DNA from: Methylobacter sp.
Lineage (GTDB): Bacteria > Pseudomonadota > Gammaproteobacteria > Methylococcales > Methylomonadaceae
Length of the DNA: 64,000 nucleotides
Direction of reading: 5' to 3'
Assembly: GCA_030653175.1 (NCBI GenBank)
Contig: JAURZV010000054.1
Coordinates: 1 to 64,000, forward strand
Below are positions 37,484 to 45,844 of the stretch, piece after piece. The position numbers were made by a program, and so were the translations under genes. Position 1 is the first letter of the stretch. Every line of letters starts with the position of its first letter. The notes under the pieces are model-generated. The model was not told the DNA's origin. It saw nothing but the letters and a program-made list of their open reading frames with translations, and did no database searches.

Positions 37484-37828
37484 ATGAAAAATTTATATAA
37501 ATCAACTGCCGTCCTATTACTGTTGTTACCCATAAGCATGATAAGTTCCGCCGCTGAACCGCAAAAAGCCGACGAGCCAATGAAAGAAATGGGCATGCAT
37601 CAGGGCATGGGCATGATGGGTGGCATGACTGAAGAACAAAAAACTGAACATATGCGCACCATGCAGGAACATATGCTGATGATGCATGACCTCTCAAATC
37701 AGATTTTGTCAGAGAAAGACGCCGCCAAAAAAGAAGCGTTAAAAAATCAGCAATTGGAGCTCATGAAATCGCACCATGCTCAAATGATGCAACACCGCCA
37801 ACAAAAGATGCAAGAACGTAAGAAGTAA
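37484..37828 (+). CDS. Small secreted Met/His-rich protein
   Basis: A 114-aa protein with a clear signal peptide (1-23, cleavage after SSA). The mature part has a Met/His cluster (MHQGMGMMGGM, about 40-50) and a long helix with repeated Met, His, Gln and Lys (HMRTMQEHMLMMHDL). Such composition suits copper binding in the periplasm, or a short Spy/CpxP-like chaperone. Neither can be proven from sequence. It lies 160 bp before mscL on the same strand, with a palindrome between. Confidence 0.65.
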   Translation: MKNLYKSTAVLLLLLPISMISSAAEPQKADEPMKEMGMHQGMGMMGGMTEEQKTEHMRTMQEHMLMMHDLSNQILSEKDAAKKEALKNQQLELMKSHHAQMMQHRQQKMQERKK

Positions 37829-37912
37829 ATATATCAGGAAGGCGAATACTGGAAATTATAACTTTCAAGGCCGAACAAACAAGGAACTTTAACCCGGAAC
37901 TGTCTATTCACT

Positions 37913-37939
37913 CGTCCCCAGGCTCTCTGCCTGGGGACG
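37913..37939. repeat. Intergenic palindrome before mscL
   Basis: CGTCCCCAGG and CCTGGGGACG enclose 7 bp, 50 bp before mscL. Confidence 0.65.
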
Positions 37940-37990
37940 CAAGCAAGGCATCAGCCTTGTGAGTGCAATAAAAAATAAAGGATACCGATT

Positions 37991-38401
37991 ATGGGCATGT
38001 TACAAGAATTTAAAGAATTCGCCATCAAGGGCAATGCTATTGACATGGCCGTGGGCATCATTGTCGGCGCCGCTTTCGGCAAAGTTATTTCATCCCTTGT
38101 TGCCGATGTATTCATGCCGCCGATTGGCGTATTGATCGGTGGCGTAGACTTTACCAAGCTGGCATTTACCCTACAAGAAGCAGCTGGAAACACGCCTGCA
38201 GTGACGCTTAATTATGGCAATTTTATTCAAGCCCTGGTTGATTTTACCATTATTGCCTTTGCTATTTTTATGGCGGTAAAGTTCATCAATAGGCTTAAGA
38301 AAAAAGAAGCTGCGGCTCCTGCAGTCACTCCAGAGTCCTCCGGAGAAGAACGGCTATTGACCGAAATTCGGGATTTGCTCAAGGAAAAAAATAACCAGTA
38401 A
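37991..38401 (+). CDS. mscL: Large-conductance mechanosensitive channel
   Basis: A 136-aa channel that opens under membrane tension to release solutes. TM1 carries [19 protein letters not shown] (about 15-33), the periplasmic loop follows, TM2 is [17 protein letters not shown] (about 79-95), and a charged cytoplasmic helix ends [14 protein letters not shown]. The length matches E. coli MscL (136 aa). A ribosome site AAAGGA precedes the ATG. Confidence 0.95.
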   Translation: MGMLQEFKEFAIKGNAIDMAVGIIVGAAFGKVISSLVADVFMPPIGVLIGGVDFTKLAFTLQEAAGNTPAVTLNYGNFIQALVDFTIIAFAIFMAVKFINRLKKKEAAAPAVTPESSGEERLLTEIRDLLKEKNNQ

Positions 38402-38723
38402 ATTGAAGTTAGTCGTTATTAGGAATAATGGCTGCGATGCGTATCCTACATGGCTGTTGATACGCAAGCGTATGCATTGCGTTAGTTAACAGTTGTTTCT
38501 TTTACATTGTTAACGAAAATATTAACACTTAAAGACTCAAAATGAAGCGCCAAAGATAGCTACTGACCTGTTCAGAAAACGTCCGCTTGTCGGACAAACG
38601 TTAATTGCCAAGAGCATATGTTATGCATTATGTTATTTTTGGTTTAGCAACGAACTTGATGAATACGGCCAGTTTTCGAGCCATTTCATAAAACTACACT
38701 TGAGATTCCAGCTTAATATAGTA
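38402..38723. other. Gap between convergent mscL and hypB
   Basis: About 320 bp without a gene. A small inverted repeat GCGTATC...GATACGC lies near 38437-38467. Confidence 0.5.
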
Positions 38724-38804
38724 GCCGAAGCTGGTAAAGCGACATTTGAAATGCCCTAGCCCTCTCCCGAGGGGAGAGGGGACTTTGTTGCTTTACCAAC
38801 TTCG
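38724..38804. repeat. Nested palindrome at the hypB 3' end
   Basis: Outer arms CCGAAGCTGGTAAAGCGAC and GTTGCTTTACCAACTTCGG (two mismatches) surround CCCTCTCCCGAGGGGAGAGG. It encodes the HypB tail SPLPSGEG and may end transcription of the hydrogenase operon. Confidence 0.75.
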
Positions 38805-39571
38805 GACCCTATATGTCCGGCCAGCCAATCTGTCCAGACTGAAAAATTATCGCCTTTGGTAGATGACAGCTGGATGATTTGGATGTCGGGATTGACCTGC
38901 CTGGCGTAGTTAATGCATCGCTCCACATCAAAATCGACATAAGGCAGTAAGTCGGTTTTATTGATCAGCATTAAATCCGCAGCACGAAACATATCCGGAT
39001 ATTTGAGCGGTTTATCGTCGCCTTCAGTCACTGACAGCACCACGACTTTATGCGCTTCGCCCAAATCGAATGACGACGGACAGACCAGGTTACCTACATT
39101 TTCTATGGCCAGCAGGCTGTTGGCTTTTATGCCCAGCTCCATCATCGCATGACCAATGCCGTGCGCATCGAGATGACAGGCCCGGCCGGTGTTGATTTGC
39201 AACGCGGGCACACCGGTGGCTCTAATCCGATCAGCATCATGCTCGGTCTGCTGATCGCCTTCGATGACTGCAATTGGAAAACGGTCTTTCAAGACTTTAA
39301 TGGTTTCTACCAGCAAGGTGGTTTTACCGGCGCCGGGACTGGAAACCAGATTCAACGTAAAAATATTATGCTGCTGAAAATAAGTCCTGTTTTGCTCCGC
39401 ATAAGTATTATTTTTACTAAGCAAGTCCTGCTCGACTTTAACCAGGCGCTCTGTTTCATAATCATGATGTTGATGACCGTGGTCATGGTCATGCTGATGA
39501 ACTCGCCCGTTTACAGGCTGGAGTCTGTTGTTAATTTTGCCGGGTTGGCTGCAACCGCATATTCCGCACAT
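38756..39571 (-). CDS. hypB: Hydrogenase nickel-incorporation GTPase HypB
   Basis: A 271-aa maturation GTPase that delivers nickel to the hydrogenase large subunit with HypA. It has the N-terminal CGICGC nickel motif, a His-rich stretch HQHDHDHGHQHHDYE (about 27-41), the P-loop SSPGAGKTTLL, and the LMLINKTDLLPY specificity motif. The last eight residues come from a palindromic repeat. It is the last gene of the hox operon; hypC, hypD, hypE and hypF are not in the window. Confidence 0.94.
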   Translation of the reverse strand: MCGICGCSQPGKINNRLQPVNGRVHQHDHDHGHQHHDYETERLVKVEQDLLSKNNTYAEQNRTYFQQHNIFTLNLVSSPGAGKTTLLVETIKVLKDRFPIAVIEGDQQTEHDADRIRATGVPALQINTGRACHLDAHGIGHAMMELGIKANSLLAIENVGNLVCPSSFDLGEAHKVVVLSVTEGDDKPLKYPDMFRAADLMLINKTDLLPYVDFDVERCINYARQVNPDIQIIQLSSTKGDNFSVWTDWLAGHIGSEVGKATKSPLPSGEG

Positions 39572-39605
39572 AAATGATGACCTGTAAGAGTGTTAGTGTT
39601 TTATT

Positions 39606-39666
39606 CACCACGAAGACACGAAGTTTACGAAGAAAAAACGACAAAAAACTTCGTGTCTTCGTGGTG
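39606..39666. repeat. CACGAAG palindrome, copy 3
   Basis: CACCACGAAGACACGAAG pairs with CTTCGTGTCTTCGTGGTG across 25 bp, in the hypA-hypB gap. Confidence 0.85.
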
Positions 39667-39686
39667 ATATGTCTTAAGATTATTGC

Positions 39687-40028
39687 TTAGATAACAATCA
39701 AGTCTTTTATTCTCATATCCGCACCCTGAATGACTTTAACAAAAGGGCTTCCGCAATGGGAGCATGGATCATGCGAAGTTTCCATCTCGACTTGCAGACT
39801 GCATTGCTGACAAACTCCCAGTCCCGCTATATCGGAAATGATCAATTCGGCATTTTCCGCCAGTGAATCTTTCATCACTACGTCGAAACCGAACCGCAAT
39901 GCATCCGGCTCCACGCTGGAAAGTTTGCCGATTTCCAGAGTCACTTTGGTGACCTTGCTAAACTTCTGGCTCACCGCATGATTTTCCAGAATTTCCCTGA
40001 CATTTTCCAGGAGGGAGAGTTCATGCAT
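39687..40028 (-). CDS. hypA: Hydrogenase nickel-incorporation protein HypA
   Basis: A 113-aa nickel metallochaperone. The N-terminal MHELSLLENV provides the Ni-binding Met-His-Glu, and the zinc site is CQQC...CSHC (residues about 73-93). The start at 40028 gives this obligatory MHE N-terminus; the longer frame from 40064 would mask it. It lies between hoxW and hypB. Confidence 0.93.
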   Translation of the reverse strand: MHELSLLENVREILENHAVSQKFSKVTKVTLEIGKLSSVEPDALRFGFDVVMKDSLAENAELIISDIAGLGVCQQCSLQVEMETSHDPCSHCGSPFVKVIQGADMRIKDLIVI

Positions 40029-40084
40029 GGCTACCCCTGCCTTGCACCCTTCGGGTAAGTGCAAATCCGCTCCACACCAATTTT

Positions 40085-40567
40085 TTATGCATGATTTGCC
40101 TGTTTCAGCCAGAAATCAAGGTCGGGATTGCGAAGCAAGCGCTCTGCAAATGAGCACGCTTCAACTAAATTAGTTTCGGCGTTTGCGCTCAATCCATCGC
40201 CGAGTTCAAACTTATCGGCTTTGATGCTCAGCAGAAAACACGGCGGCGGCGTTTGGTTTTTTATCGATTGATACACGTCTAAAACCGCCGCAGGACTCAT
40301 CGCGTGAGTCGTGTAGCTTTTGTCCCTGGCGGGCTCCAGCACGGTAAAATCAAACGCATCGACGCAGGCTACGGATGCATCGACAAACAACACCAAGTTC
40401 CTGTTTTCCAGATCCAGCGCATGCTCAATTTGTAATTGGAAGTCGGACAATATTTCAATCGCATCCAAGCTGCAATGAATTTCAACGTATTCCAGCAGTA
40501 ACGGCCCCAGCGCATCGTCGCCGCGACTGAGATTGCCGTAGCCGAACAGTAAAACCGGTTTAAGCAT
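40085..40567 (-). CDS. hoxW: Hydrogenase maturation protease HoxW
   Basis: A 160-aa endopeptidase that removes the C-terminal tail of HoxH after nickel insertion. The start of the fold reads LLFGYGNLSRGDDALGPLLL, with the metal-binding Asp, and LVLFVDASVACVDAFDF supplies the second acidic residue. The ATG at 40567 overlaps the end of hoxH by 8 bp and fits family N-termini; the frame to 40591 is less likely. Confidence 0.88.
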   Translation of the reverse strand: MLKPVLLFGYGNLSRGDDALGPLLLEYVEIHCSLDAIEILSDFQLQIEHALDLENRNLVLFVDASVACVDAFDFTVLEPARDKSYTTHAMSPAAVLDVYQSIKNQTPPPCFLLSIKADKFELGDGLSANAETNLVEACSFAERLLRNPDLDFWLKQANHA

Positions 40568-42059
40568 TATCCCGCTCAATGCGACCGTCACTGTGCTTGA
40601 CCAATTTATCGATCAGCTTGCCTTCAGCATCGACCAACTCAAGTTGCAGGGGCATTTTGCCTACAGCATGGGTCGCGCAGGACAAACAGGGATCGTAAGC
40701 GCGAATCGCCACTTCCAGGTTATTCAACAGGGGCTCGGTCAGTTCCCGGCCGGACAAATATTCCGCCGCCACTTGCCGCACCGATTCGTTCATCGCCATG
40801 TTGTTGCTGGTGGTCGAGACGATTAAATTGGCTTTGGTGACGATGTCGTTTTCATCGACTTGATAGTGATGGAACAAGGTGCCGCGCGGCGCTTCAATTA
40901 CGCCTATGCCTTCATAACGTTTTTCACCTTGCGCCACTAAATCATGGCCCATGATGTCCGGGTCGTTGAGCAACTGTTTAATGCTTTCGGCGCAATGCAG
41001 GACTTCAATCAAGCGCGTCCAGTGAAATGCCAGAGTGCTGTGTACCATCGCTTCGCCGCTGTGCGCTTTAAACTCGACACGGGCGGCTTCCGCCAACGGC
41101 GTGTCGATGTAATCGCAGTTATTGACTCGCGCCAAAGGCCCGACACGATACCAGCCTTGTTCCTGCCCCAGCGACAGCAAATAAGGAAATTTCATGTACG
41201 TCCAGGAGCGGACTTCTTCATGGATATAATCGTTATATTTGCAATAATCGATGTGATCCATAATGGTTTCGCCGTGCTCATTCTTGGCGCGGATACCGCC
41301 GTGATAAAGTTCCAGTGCGCCGTCCGGCTTGGTCAAGCCCAAATAATTGGTGCGTATAGTGGCAAAATCATCGTAATAAGGCAGATTGGAGCAATGCACT
41401 TTTTTTATCAGCGCAACCGAGCCTTCCGCCCAGCTTATCATCTGCTCTATATCTTCCAGCAGATAATCGCGCTCGGCTTTGCTCAGCGATTTATTCATGC
41501 CGCCGGCTATCGCGCCGGTGCCGTGAATACGTTTGCCTGAGACCATGCGAATGACTTCCTGGCCGTATTTACGCAGTTTTACGCCCTGTACGCCGATTTC
41601 GGGATACTCGGCCAATACCGCAACAACTGAGCGCTTGCTGATATCGCTTTCAAATCCGAACAGCAGATCAGGGCTGGATAAATGAAAGAAATGCAGGGCA
41701 TGGGATTGCAACACTTGCCCGAAATGCAGCAAGCGTCTTAATTTTTCCGCTGAAACGGGTAAGTTCTCGGGATCGATACCGACCAGTTGGTCTATGGCTT
41801 TGGCGGCGGCTAAATGATGACTGACAGGGCAGATACCGCATAAACGTTGCACCAAAACCGGCAGTTCCCAATAGGGGCGGCCTTGAATGAACCGCTCAAA
41901 GCCGCGAAATTCAACGATATGCAATCTGGCTTGCTGAACTTTGTTATCCGCATCCAGCAATAAAGTGACTTTGCCGTGCCCTTCAACGCGCGAGACCGGA
42001 TCGACGACAACGCGTTTTAAACTGTCCCGGTTTTCAGCTGTTTCTAAATGTTCGTACAT
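40560..42059 (-). CDS. hoxH: NAD-reducing hydrogenase large subunit HoxH
   Basis: A 499-aa [NiFe] active-site subunit. The N-terminal ligand motif is RLCGICPVSHH (about 72-82), the C-terminal is DPCLSCATHAVGKMPL (about 455-470), and RVEGHGKVTLLLD lies near the start. Cleavage by HoxW is expected after the His of CATH. It is separated from hoxY by a toxin-antitoxin pair, which is unusual. It catalyses H2 oxidation or production coupled to NAD through HoxFU. Confidence 0.95.
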   Translation of the reverse strand: MYEHLETAENRDSLKRVVVDPVSRVEGHGKVTLLLDADNKVQQARLHIVEFRGFERFIQGRPYWELPVLVQRLCGICPVSHHLAAAKAIDQLVGIDPENLPVSAEKLRRLLHFGQVLQSHALHFFHLSSPDLLFGFESDISKRSVVAVLAEYPEIGVQGVKLRKYGQEVIRMVSGKRIHGTGAIAGGMNKSLSKAERDYLLEDIEQMISWAEGSVALIKKVHCSNLPYYDDFATIRTNYLGLTKPDGALELYHGGIRAKNEHGETIMDHIDYCKYNDYIHEEVRSWTYMKFPYLLSLGQEQGWYRVGPLARVNNCDYIDTPLAEAARVEFKAHSGEAMVHSTLAFHWTRLIEVLHCAESIKQLLNDPDIMGHDLVAQGEKRYEGIGVIEAPRGTLFHHYQVDENDIVTKANLIVSTTSNNMAMNESVRQVAAEYLSGRELTEPLLNNLEVAIRAYDPCLSCATHAVGKMPLQLELVDAEGKLIDKLVKHSDGRIERDNA

Positions 42060-42076
42060 AATAATTCCCGTATTAG

Positions 42077-42337
42077 TTATTTCTTATAATGGTACTTACA
42101 ACTAATAACAATCAGTCTATCGGCTTCAACTTTGTATACTAAGCGATGCTCATCATTAATGCGGCGCGACCAATATCCTTGTAACTCATGCTTTAAGGCT
42201 TCGGGTTTACCCAAGCCTGTGTATGGATTACGCGTCGTTTCTTTAATCAGGCTAACAAGACGTTTATAGAGTTTTTTATCCTCTGTTGCCCAGCCGGTAA
42301 AATCCTCAAAAGCACCTTGTTCAAAAGTAATATTCAT
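42077..42337 (-). CDS. YoeB/Txe-type mRNA interferase toxin
   Basis: An 86-aa RelE-superfamily toxin. The C-terminal part GKPEALKHELQGYWSRRIND and EHRLVYKV...SCKYHYKK matches YoeB almost throughout, including the catalytic Glu, Arg and terminal His. YoeB cleaves mRNA at the ribosome. Its start overlaps the antitoxin stop (TAATG). It lies in the hydrogenase operon, 18 bp upstream of hoxH. Confidence 0.9.
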   Translation of the reverse strand: MNITFEQGAFEDFTGWATEDKKLYKRLVSLIKETTRNPYTGLGKPEALKHELQGYWSRRINDEHRLVYKVEADRLIVISCKYHYKK

Positions 42338-42570
42338 TACAGATCGTTTAAATCCGCCGTTACCAATTTCCCCTTTTTAACATTGTCTATCGCTTCTAAC
42401 AGACGTGTTTTATTAGCAGGATCGTGCAATAAATAGTCAGTTTCATCCTGTTCGGCTTGCGCCGTTTCGCAAATGGCAATCTCAATGTCTTTGTGTTGAA
42501 ACTGCGCTTTGATGGATGCTATAAAATTTTCGTTTAACTCATCAGCGTTGATTTTATAAACTGTGTACAT
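42337..42570 (-). CDS. Antitoxin of the YoeB-type pair
   Basis: A 77-aa acidic protein immediately before the toxin gene. The C-terminal region LLHDPANKTRLLEAIDNVKK resembles the toxin-wrapping end of YefM-type antitoxins (LLRNPANAERLLESI), while the N-terminal half (YKINADELNENFIASIKAQF) is not a classical Phd fold. It should neutralise the toxin and may regulate transcription from inside the hox operon. Confidence 0.82.
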   Translation of the reverse strand: MYTVYKINADELNENFIASIKAQFQHKDIEIAICETAQAEQDETDYLLHDPANKTRLLEAIDNVKKGKLVTADLNDL

Positions 42571-42596
42571 AGCTTTCCTCTCACTTGTTGAGTCTC

Positions 42597-43136
42597 TTAA
42601 TCGTAATGAACCAACTCATAAGGCAATGACGGTTCACGCCCTTCAATCAAATCGGTCAGGAATTTCCAGAACACGTCTGCTGAGGGCGGACAGCCGGGTA
42701 GAAAATAATCGATTTTGACGACTTCATGAATCGGGCGCACCTGGTTCAACAGCAAGGGTAGTTCTATATCGCTGGGAATCTGCGGATTTTCCACGCCAAT
42801 ACCATCCAAATAAGCCTCATTCAGACATTCTTCAAGCGGAATATGATTACGCATCGCAGGCAATCCGCCGTTAATCGCACAAGCGCCGACCGCAACCAGG
42901 ATTTTGCAGTTGTTACGAAACTCCCGCAATACATGCACGTTTTCGGAATTGCACACGCCGCCTTCAATCAGACCTATATCGCAGTTGGTACAGTGTTCTA
43001 TGTCGGTAAGCGGCGAGCGGTCGAATTCAACAACCTCAACCAATTGCAGCATCCGTTCGTCTATATCTAAAAATGACATGTGACAACCGAAGCAGCCTGC
43101 CAGCGATGTTGTTGCTACTCTAATTTTATTCGCCAT
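42597..43136 (-). CDS. hoxY: NAD-reducing hydrogenase small subunit HoxY
   Basis: A 179-aa small subunit carrying one [4Fe-4S] cluster that passes electrons from HoxH. The motifs are SLAGCFGCHMSFLDID (10-25), CNSENV...VGACAINGGLP and LPGCPPSADVFW. The start at 43136 gives MANKIRVATTSLAGC and overlaps the hoxU end by 11 bp; the longer frame reads through the family A repeat and is not credible. Confidence 0.93.
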   Translation of the reverse strand: MANKIRVATTSLAGCFGCHMSFLDIDERMLQLVEVVEFDRSPLTDIEHCTNCDIGLIEGGVCNSENVHVLREFRNNCKILVAVGACAINGGLPAMRNHIPLEECLNEAYLDGIGVENPQIPSDIELPLLLNQVRPIHEVVKIDYFLPGCPPSADVFWKFLTDLIEGREPSLPYELVHYD

Positions 43137-43896
43137 GTTTAAGATGCTCCGTCTCGACTGCCAGGGATGGTGGAAATGCCGCATCCGGTCGGGAACCGGA
43201 TGCGGCCAGACTTACTTGATCGATTTGTTTATGATCGTAAATACGCTCGCCAATCGGCACCTGATAACCGGTACGTTTAATCAAAATCGCGCCGGTAGGA
43301 CAAATATGTGCGGCTTGGTCCGTCACTTCCAAATCGGTATCTTTTAACAACCCGCTTTGAGCATTAACGATTAAATGCTTATGGATGCCGCGTCCACTGA
43401 CGGCAAACACGTCTTTACCGTCTTTTTGCTGGCTGGCGCGTACGCACAATGTGCAAAAAATACAGCGATTATGGTCAATCATCACCTCAGCATGAGAGGC
43501 GTCCACTTCCCGGTCCGGGTAAAACAACGGGAAATGGTTATCGAGCATATTTAAATGATAGGCAACGGCTTGCAGCTGACAGTTACCGGTTTTTTCGCAG
43601 GACGGACAAAAATGATTGCCCTCCACAAACAACATCTGAGTGATTTTTTTCCGGTCGTCGATCAGCTCCTGAGTTTCATTCAGCACATCCTGACCGTCCA
43701 TTGCCGGATAAGTGCAGGCCGAACAGTTGCGCCCGTTCACTTTTACCGTACACAGCTTGCAACTGCCGTGCGGGGTAAATTCCGGCTGATGGCACAAATG
43801 CGGAATATAGACGCCGGCAGCCATCGCGGCGTCCATAATGGTCTGACCGTCTTCGAAAGGAATAGTTTTTCCGTCGATGGTAATTGCTTTACTCAT
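43126..43896 (-). CDS. hoxU: NAD-reducing hydrogenase diaphorase subunit HoxU
   Basis: A 256-aa iron-sulfur subunit related to the N-terminus of NuoG. It has a [2Fe-2S] ferredoxin domain (CHQPEFTPHGSCKLC), a His-Cys cluster region (GNHFCPSCEKTGNCQLQ) and a [4Fe-4S] motif NRCIFCTLCVRASQQ. The last 25 residues include GSRPDAAFPPSLAV from a family A repeat, an extension beyond the usual end. The start at 43896 follows GGAG and overlaps hoxF by 8 bp. Confidence 0.93.
   Translation of the reverse strand: MSKAITIDGKTIPFEDGQTIMDAAMAAGVYIPHLCHQPEFTPHGSCKLCTVKVNGRNCSACTYPAMDGQDVLNETQELIDDRKKITQMLFVEGNHFCPSCEKTGNCQLQAVAYHLNMLDNHFPLFYPDREVDASHAEVMIDHNRCIFCTLCVRASQQKDGKDVFAVSGRGIHKHLIVNAQSGLLKDTDLEVTDQAAHICPTGAILIKRTGYQVPIGERIYDHKQIDQVSLAASGSRPDAAFPPSLAVETEHLKHGE
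43156..43207 (-). repeat. Family A repeat at the hoxU 3' end, in frame
   Basis: On the sense strand GCCGCATCCGGT, TCCCG, ACCGGATGCGGC form a perfect hairpin, followed by ATTTCCACCATCCCTGGCAG. Sense orientation. Confidence 0.85.
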
Positions 43897-45676
43897 GTTC
43901 ATTCTCCGTTTGGGCCAAATGCGCGCCGGCATCATCCCGATTCGCCATGCGCCGCGCTGTTTCCAGCGCGCCATCCAAATCAAACCCCGGTTCAAAACTG
44001 ATTTCTTTTAATCGGCTTTGGTACAAATCGGGGTAGCGTTCCAGCGTTGTTAATATCGGATTCGCAGCTGTTTGTCCTAGGCCGCAGTGGCTATAGCTTT
44101 TAACCAGCTGGCACAGTTCTTCGAGCGCGACAATATCGCCCGCCGAACCATGACCATCGACAATTTTATCGATCTGTTTTTTCAGTAACGCGGTGCCGAC
44201 CCGGCAGGGTGTACAAAATCCGCAGCTTTCATGCGCAAAAAAATGCGCGAAATTATGAACCATGTCGAGAATGTTGCGACTGGAATTGAAAATAATGAAT
44301 GACCCGCCGGTGGCCAAATCTTCAAAAGCCAGCTTGCGATCAAACTCCTGATTGGAAATAAAGGTTCCCGATGGCCCGCCTATCTGCACGCCCAGCACAT
44401 CGTCCGCCCCGCAATCGTTAAGAATGGTCTGAACGGTTACGCCAAACGGATATTCATAGATACCGGGACGCACACAATCACCGCTGATACTGAGTATCTT
44501 TGTACCTTTCGATTTTTCAGTACCGATGCTTGCAAACCAATCGCCGCCATTAACGGCAATGCCGGCCGCAGCGAGAAACGTTTCTACATTATTGACGACG
44601 GTAGGTTTGCCCAAATAGCCTTGGGTGACGGGATAAGGAGGACGGTTGCGCGGAATACCGGCCTTGCCTTCCAGCGATTCGATCAGCGCGGACTCTTCTC
44701 CGCAAATATAAGCGCCTGCGCCCAAGCAGATTTCAATATCGAAATCCAATCCTGCGCCCAGAATATTGATGCCCAGCAAACCATTTTGACGACGCTGATC
44801 CAAAATACTTTGCAGCTTGTCGTAAAGATGCAAATACTCGCCGCGCAAATACAAAAAGCCCTGTTTGGCTCCGATAATCGCGGCGCACACGGTCATGCCT
44901 TCAAAAACCTGGTGCGCATAGGAATTTAACAGCACCCTGTCCTTGAATGTGCCGGGCTCGCCTTCGTCGGCATTGCAAACCACATAACGCTCAGTCTGCT
45001 GCTCTTCCGAACAGAATTGCCACTTGATCGCCGTTTTAAATCCGGCGCCTCCCCGGCCCCGCAAGCCTGAGTAGTCAATTTCCTTCAGCGTTTCCTTGAT
45101 GCCTCGTTTAAAGGCCGATCTGAGTGCCGCGCCTTGCTCAATCTGCTGATTCAGCAGTAAGCCGGATTTATAAATATTGTCATCTACCTGAAATAACTCG
45201 ACCGGCCATTCGTCCACGGGTTTTTGTTGATTAATCAGCTCTGCGATTTTATCAATTCCGGAACGATCCAACCGGGTCAATGCATGGCCGTTAACCAAAC
45301 CGGCCGGACCCTGATCGCACATGCCGGTACATGAAGTATTATCCAGGCTGACCACGCCATCTTCCCGGACCTCGCCCACTGCAACATCCAACTTCTTTGC
45401 CAGATAGTCGAGCAGGCTCTTCTTGCCCAACATATGATCAGTTATTGAATCGCTGATCAATAGCTCATATTGTCCTCTGGGGGCCAGATGAAAAAAACTG
45501 TAGAATTCAACGACGCTGATGATTTGCGTCCGGGGAATGTTTAGCAAGCCGGACAGCTGTTCTATCGCTGCCTTCGGTATATAATGATAACGGGATTGAA
45601 TTTGTCTTAGAATCTGCAACAAATGCGTTGCCTGATAATGGCTGTTTTCTGCGATACCCTGAATAAACTGTCTCAC
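43889..45676 (-). CDS. hoxF: NAD-reducing hydrogenase diaphorase subunit HoxF
   Basis: A 595-aa flavin and NAD(H)-binding subunit. The first 150 residues are NuoE-like (ferredoxin Cys in TSCTGMCDQGPAGL), followed by a NuoF-like part with GLRGRGGAGFKTAIKW (FMN/NAD), CNADEGEPGTFKDRV, GAYICGEESALIESLEGK and the [4Fe-4S] motif SCGFCTPCRVGT. The fused NuoE-NuoF plan is that of the Cupriavidus soluble hydrogenase; no separate hoxE is seen. It is the first gene of the operon; the promoter must lie in the 168-bp gap to the dciA-like gene. Confidence 0.95.
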   Translation of the reverse strand: MRQFIQGIAENSHYQATHLLQILRQIQSRYHYIPKAAIEQLSGLLNIPRTQIISVVEFYSFFHLAPRGQYELLISDSITDHMLGKKSLLDYLAKKLDVAVGEVREDGVVSLDNTSCTGMCDQGPAGLVNGHALTRLDRSGIDKIAELINQQKPVDEWPVELFQVDDNIYKSGLLLNQQIEQGAALRSAFKRGIKETLKEIDYSGLRGRGGAGFKTAIKWQFCSEEQQTERYVVCNADEGEPGTFKDRVLLNSYAHQVFEGMTVCAAIIGAKQGFLYLRGEYLHLYDKLQSILDQRRQNGLLGINILGAGLDFDIEICLGAGAYICGEESALIESLEGKAGIPRNRPPYPVTQGYLGKPTVVNNVETFLAAAGIAVNGGDWFASIGTEKSKGTKILSISGDCVRPGIYEYPFGVTVQTILNDCGADDVLGVQIGGPSGTFISNQEFDRKLAFEDLATGGSFIIFNSSRNILDMVHNFAHFFAHESCGFCTPCRVGTALLKKQIDKIVDGHGSAGDIVALEELCQLVKSYSHCGLGQTAANPILTTLERYPDLYQSRLKEISFEPGFDLDGALETARRMANRDDAGAHLAQTENEHE

Positions 45677-45844
45677 TTTATCTCCCTGGCCTTATCTTTC
45701 TGGATGTTTGTGGATATGATACTAGCGGATTATTACATTAAAGCTACTTATTCCCTTACAGAATCTAACTATATCCCACTATCTTGGATTAACCAATAAC
45801 CCGGTGAAGACTTTTCGACGACGCTGATTGACAGACAAATACTC

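Noticed and set aside
43136-43184. Longer HoxY start
   Set aside because: It would translate the family A repeat in another frame and displaces the standard N-terminus.
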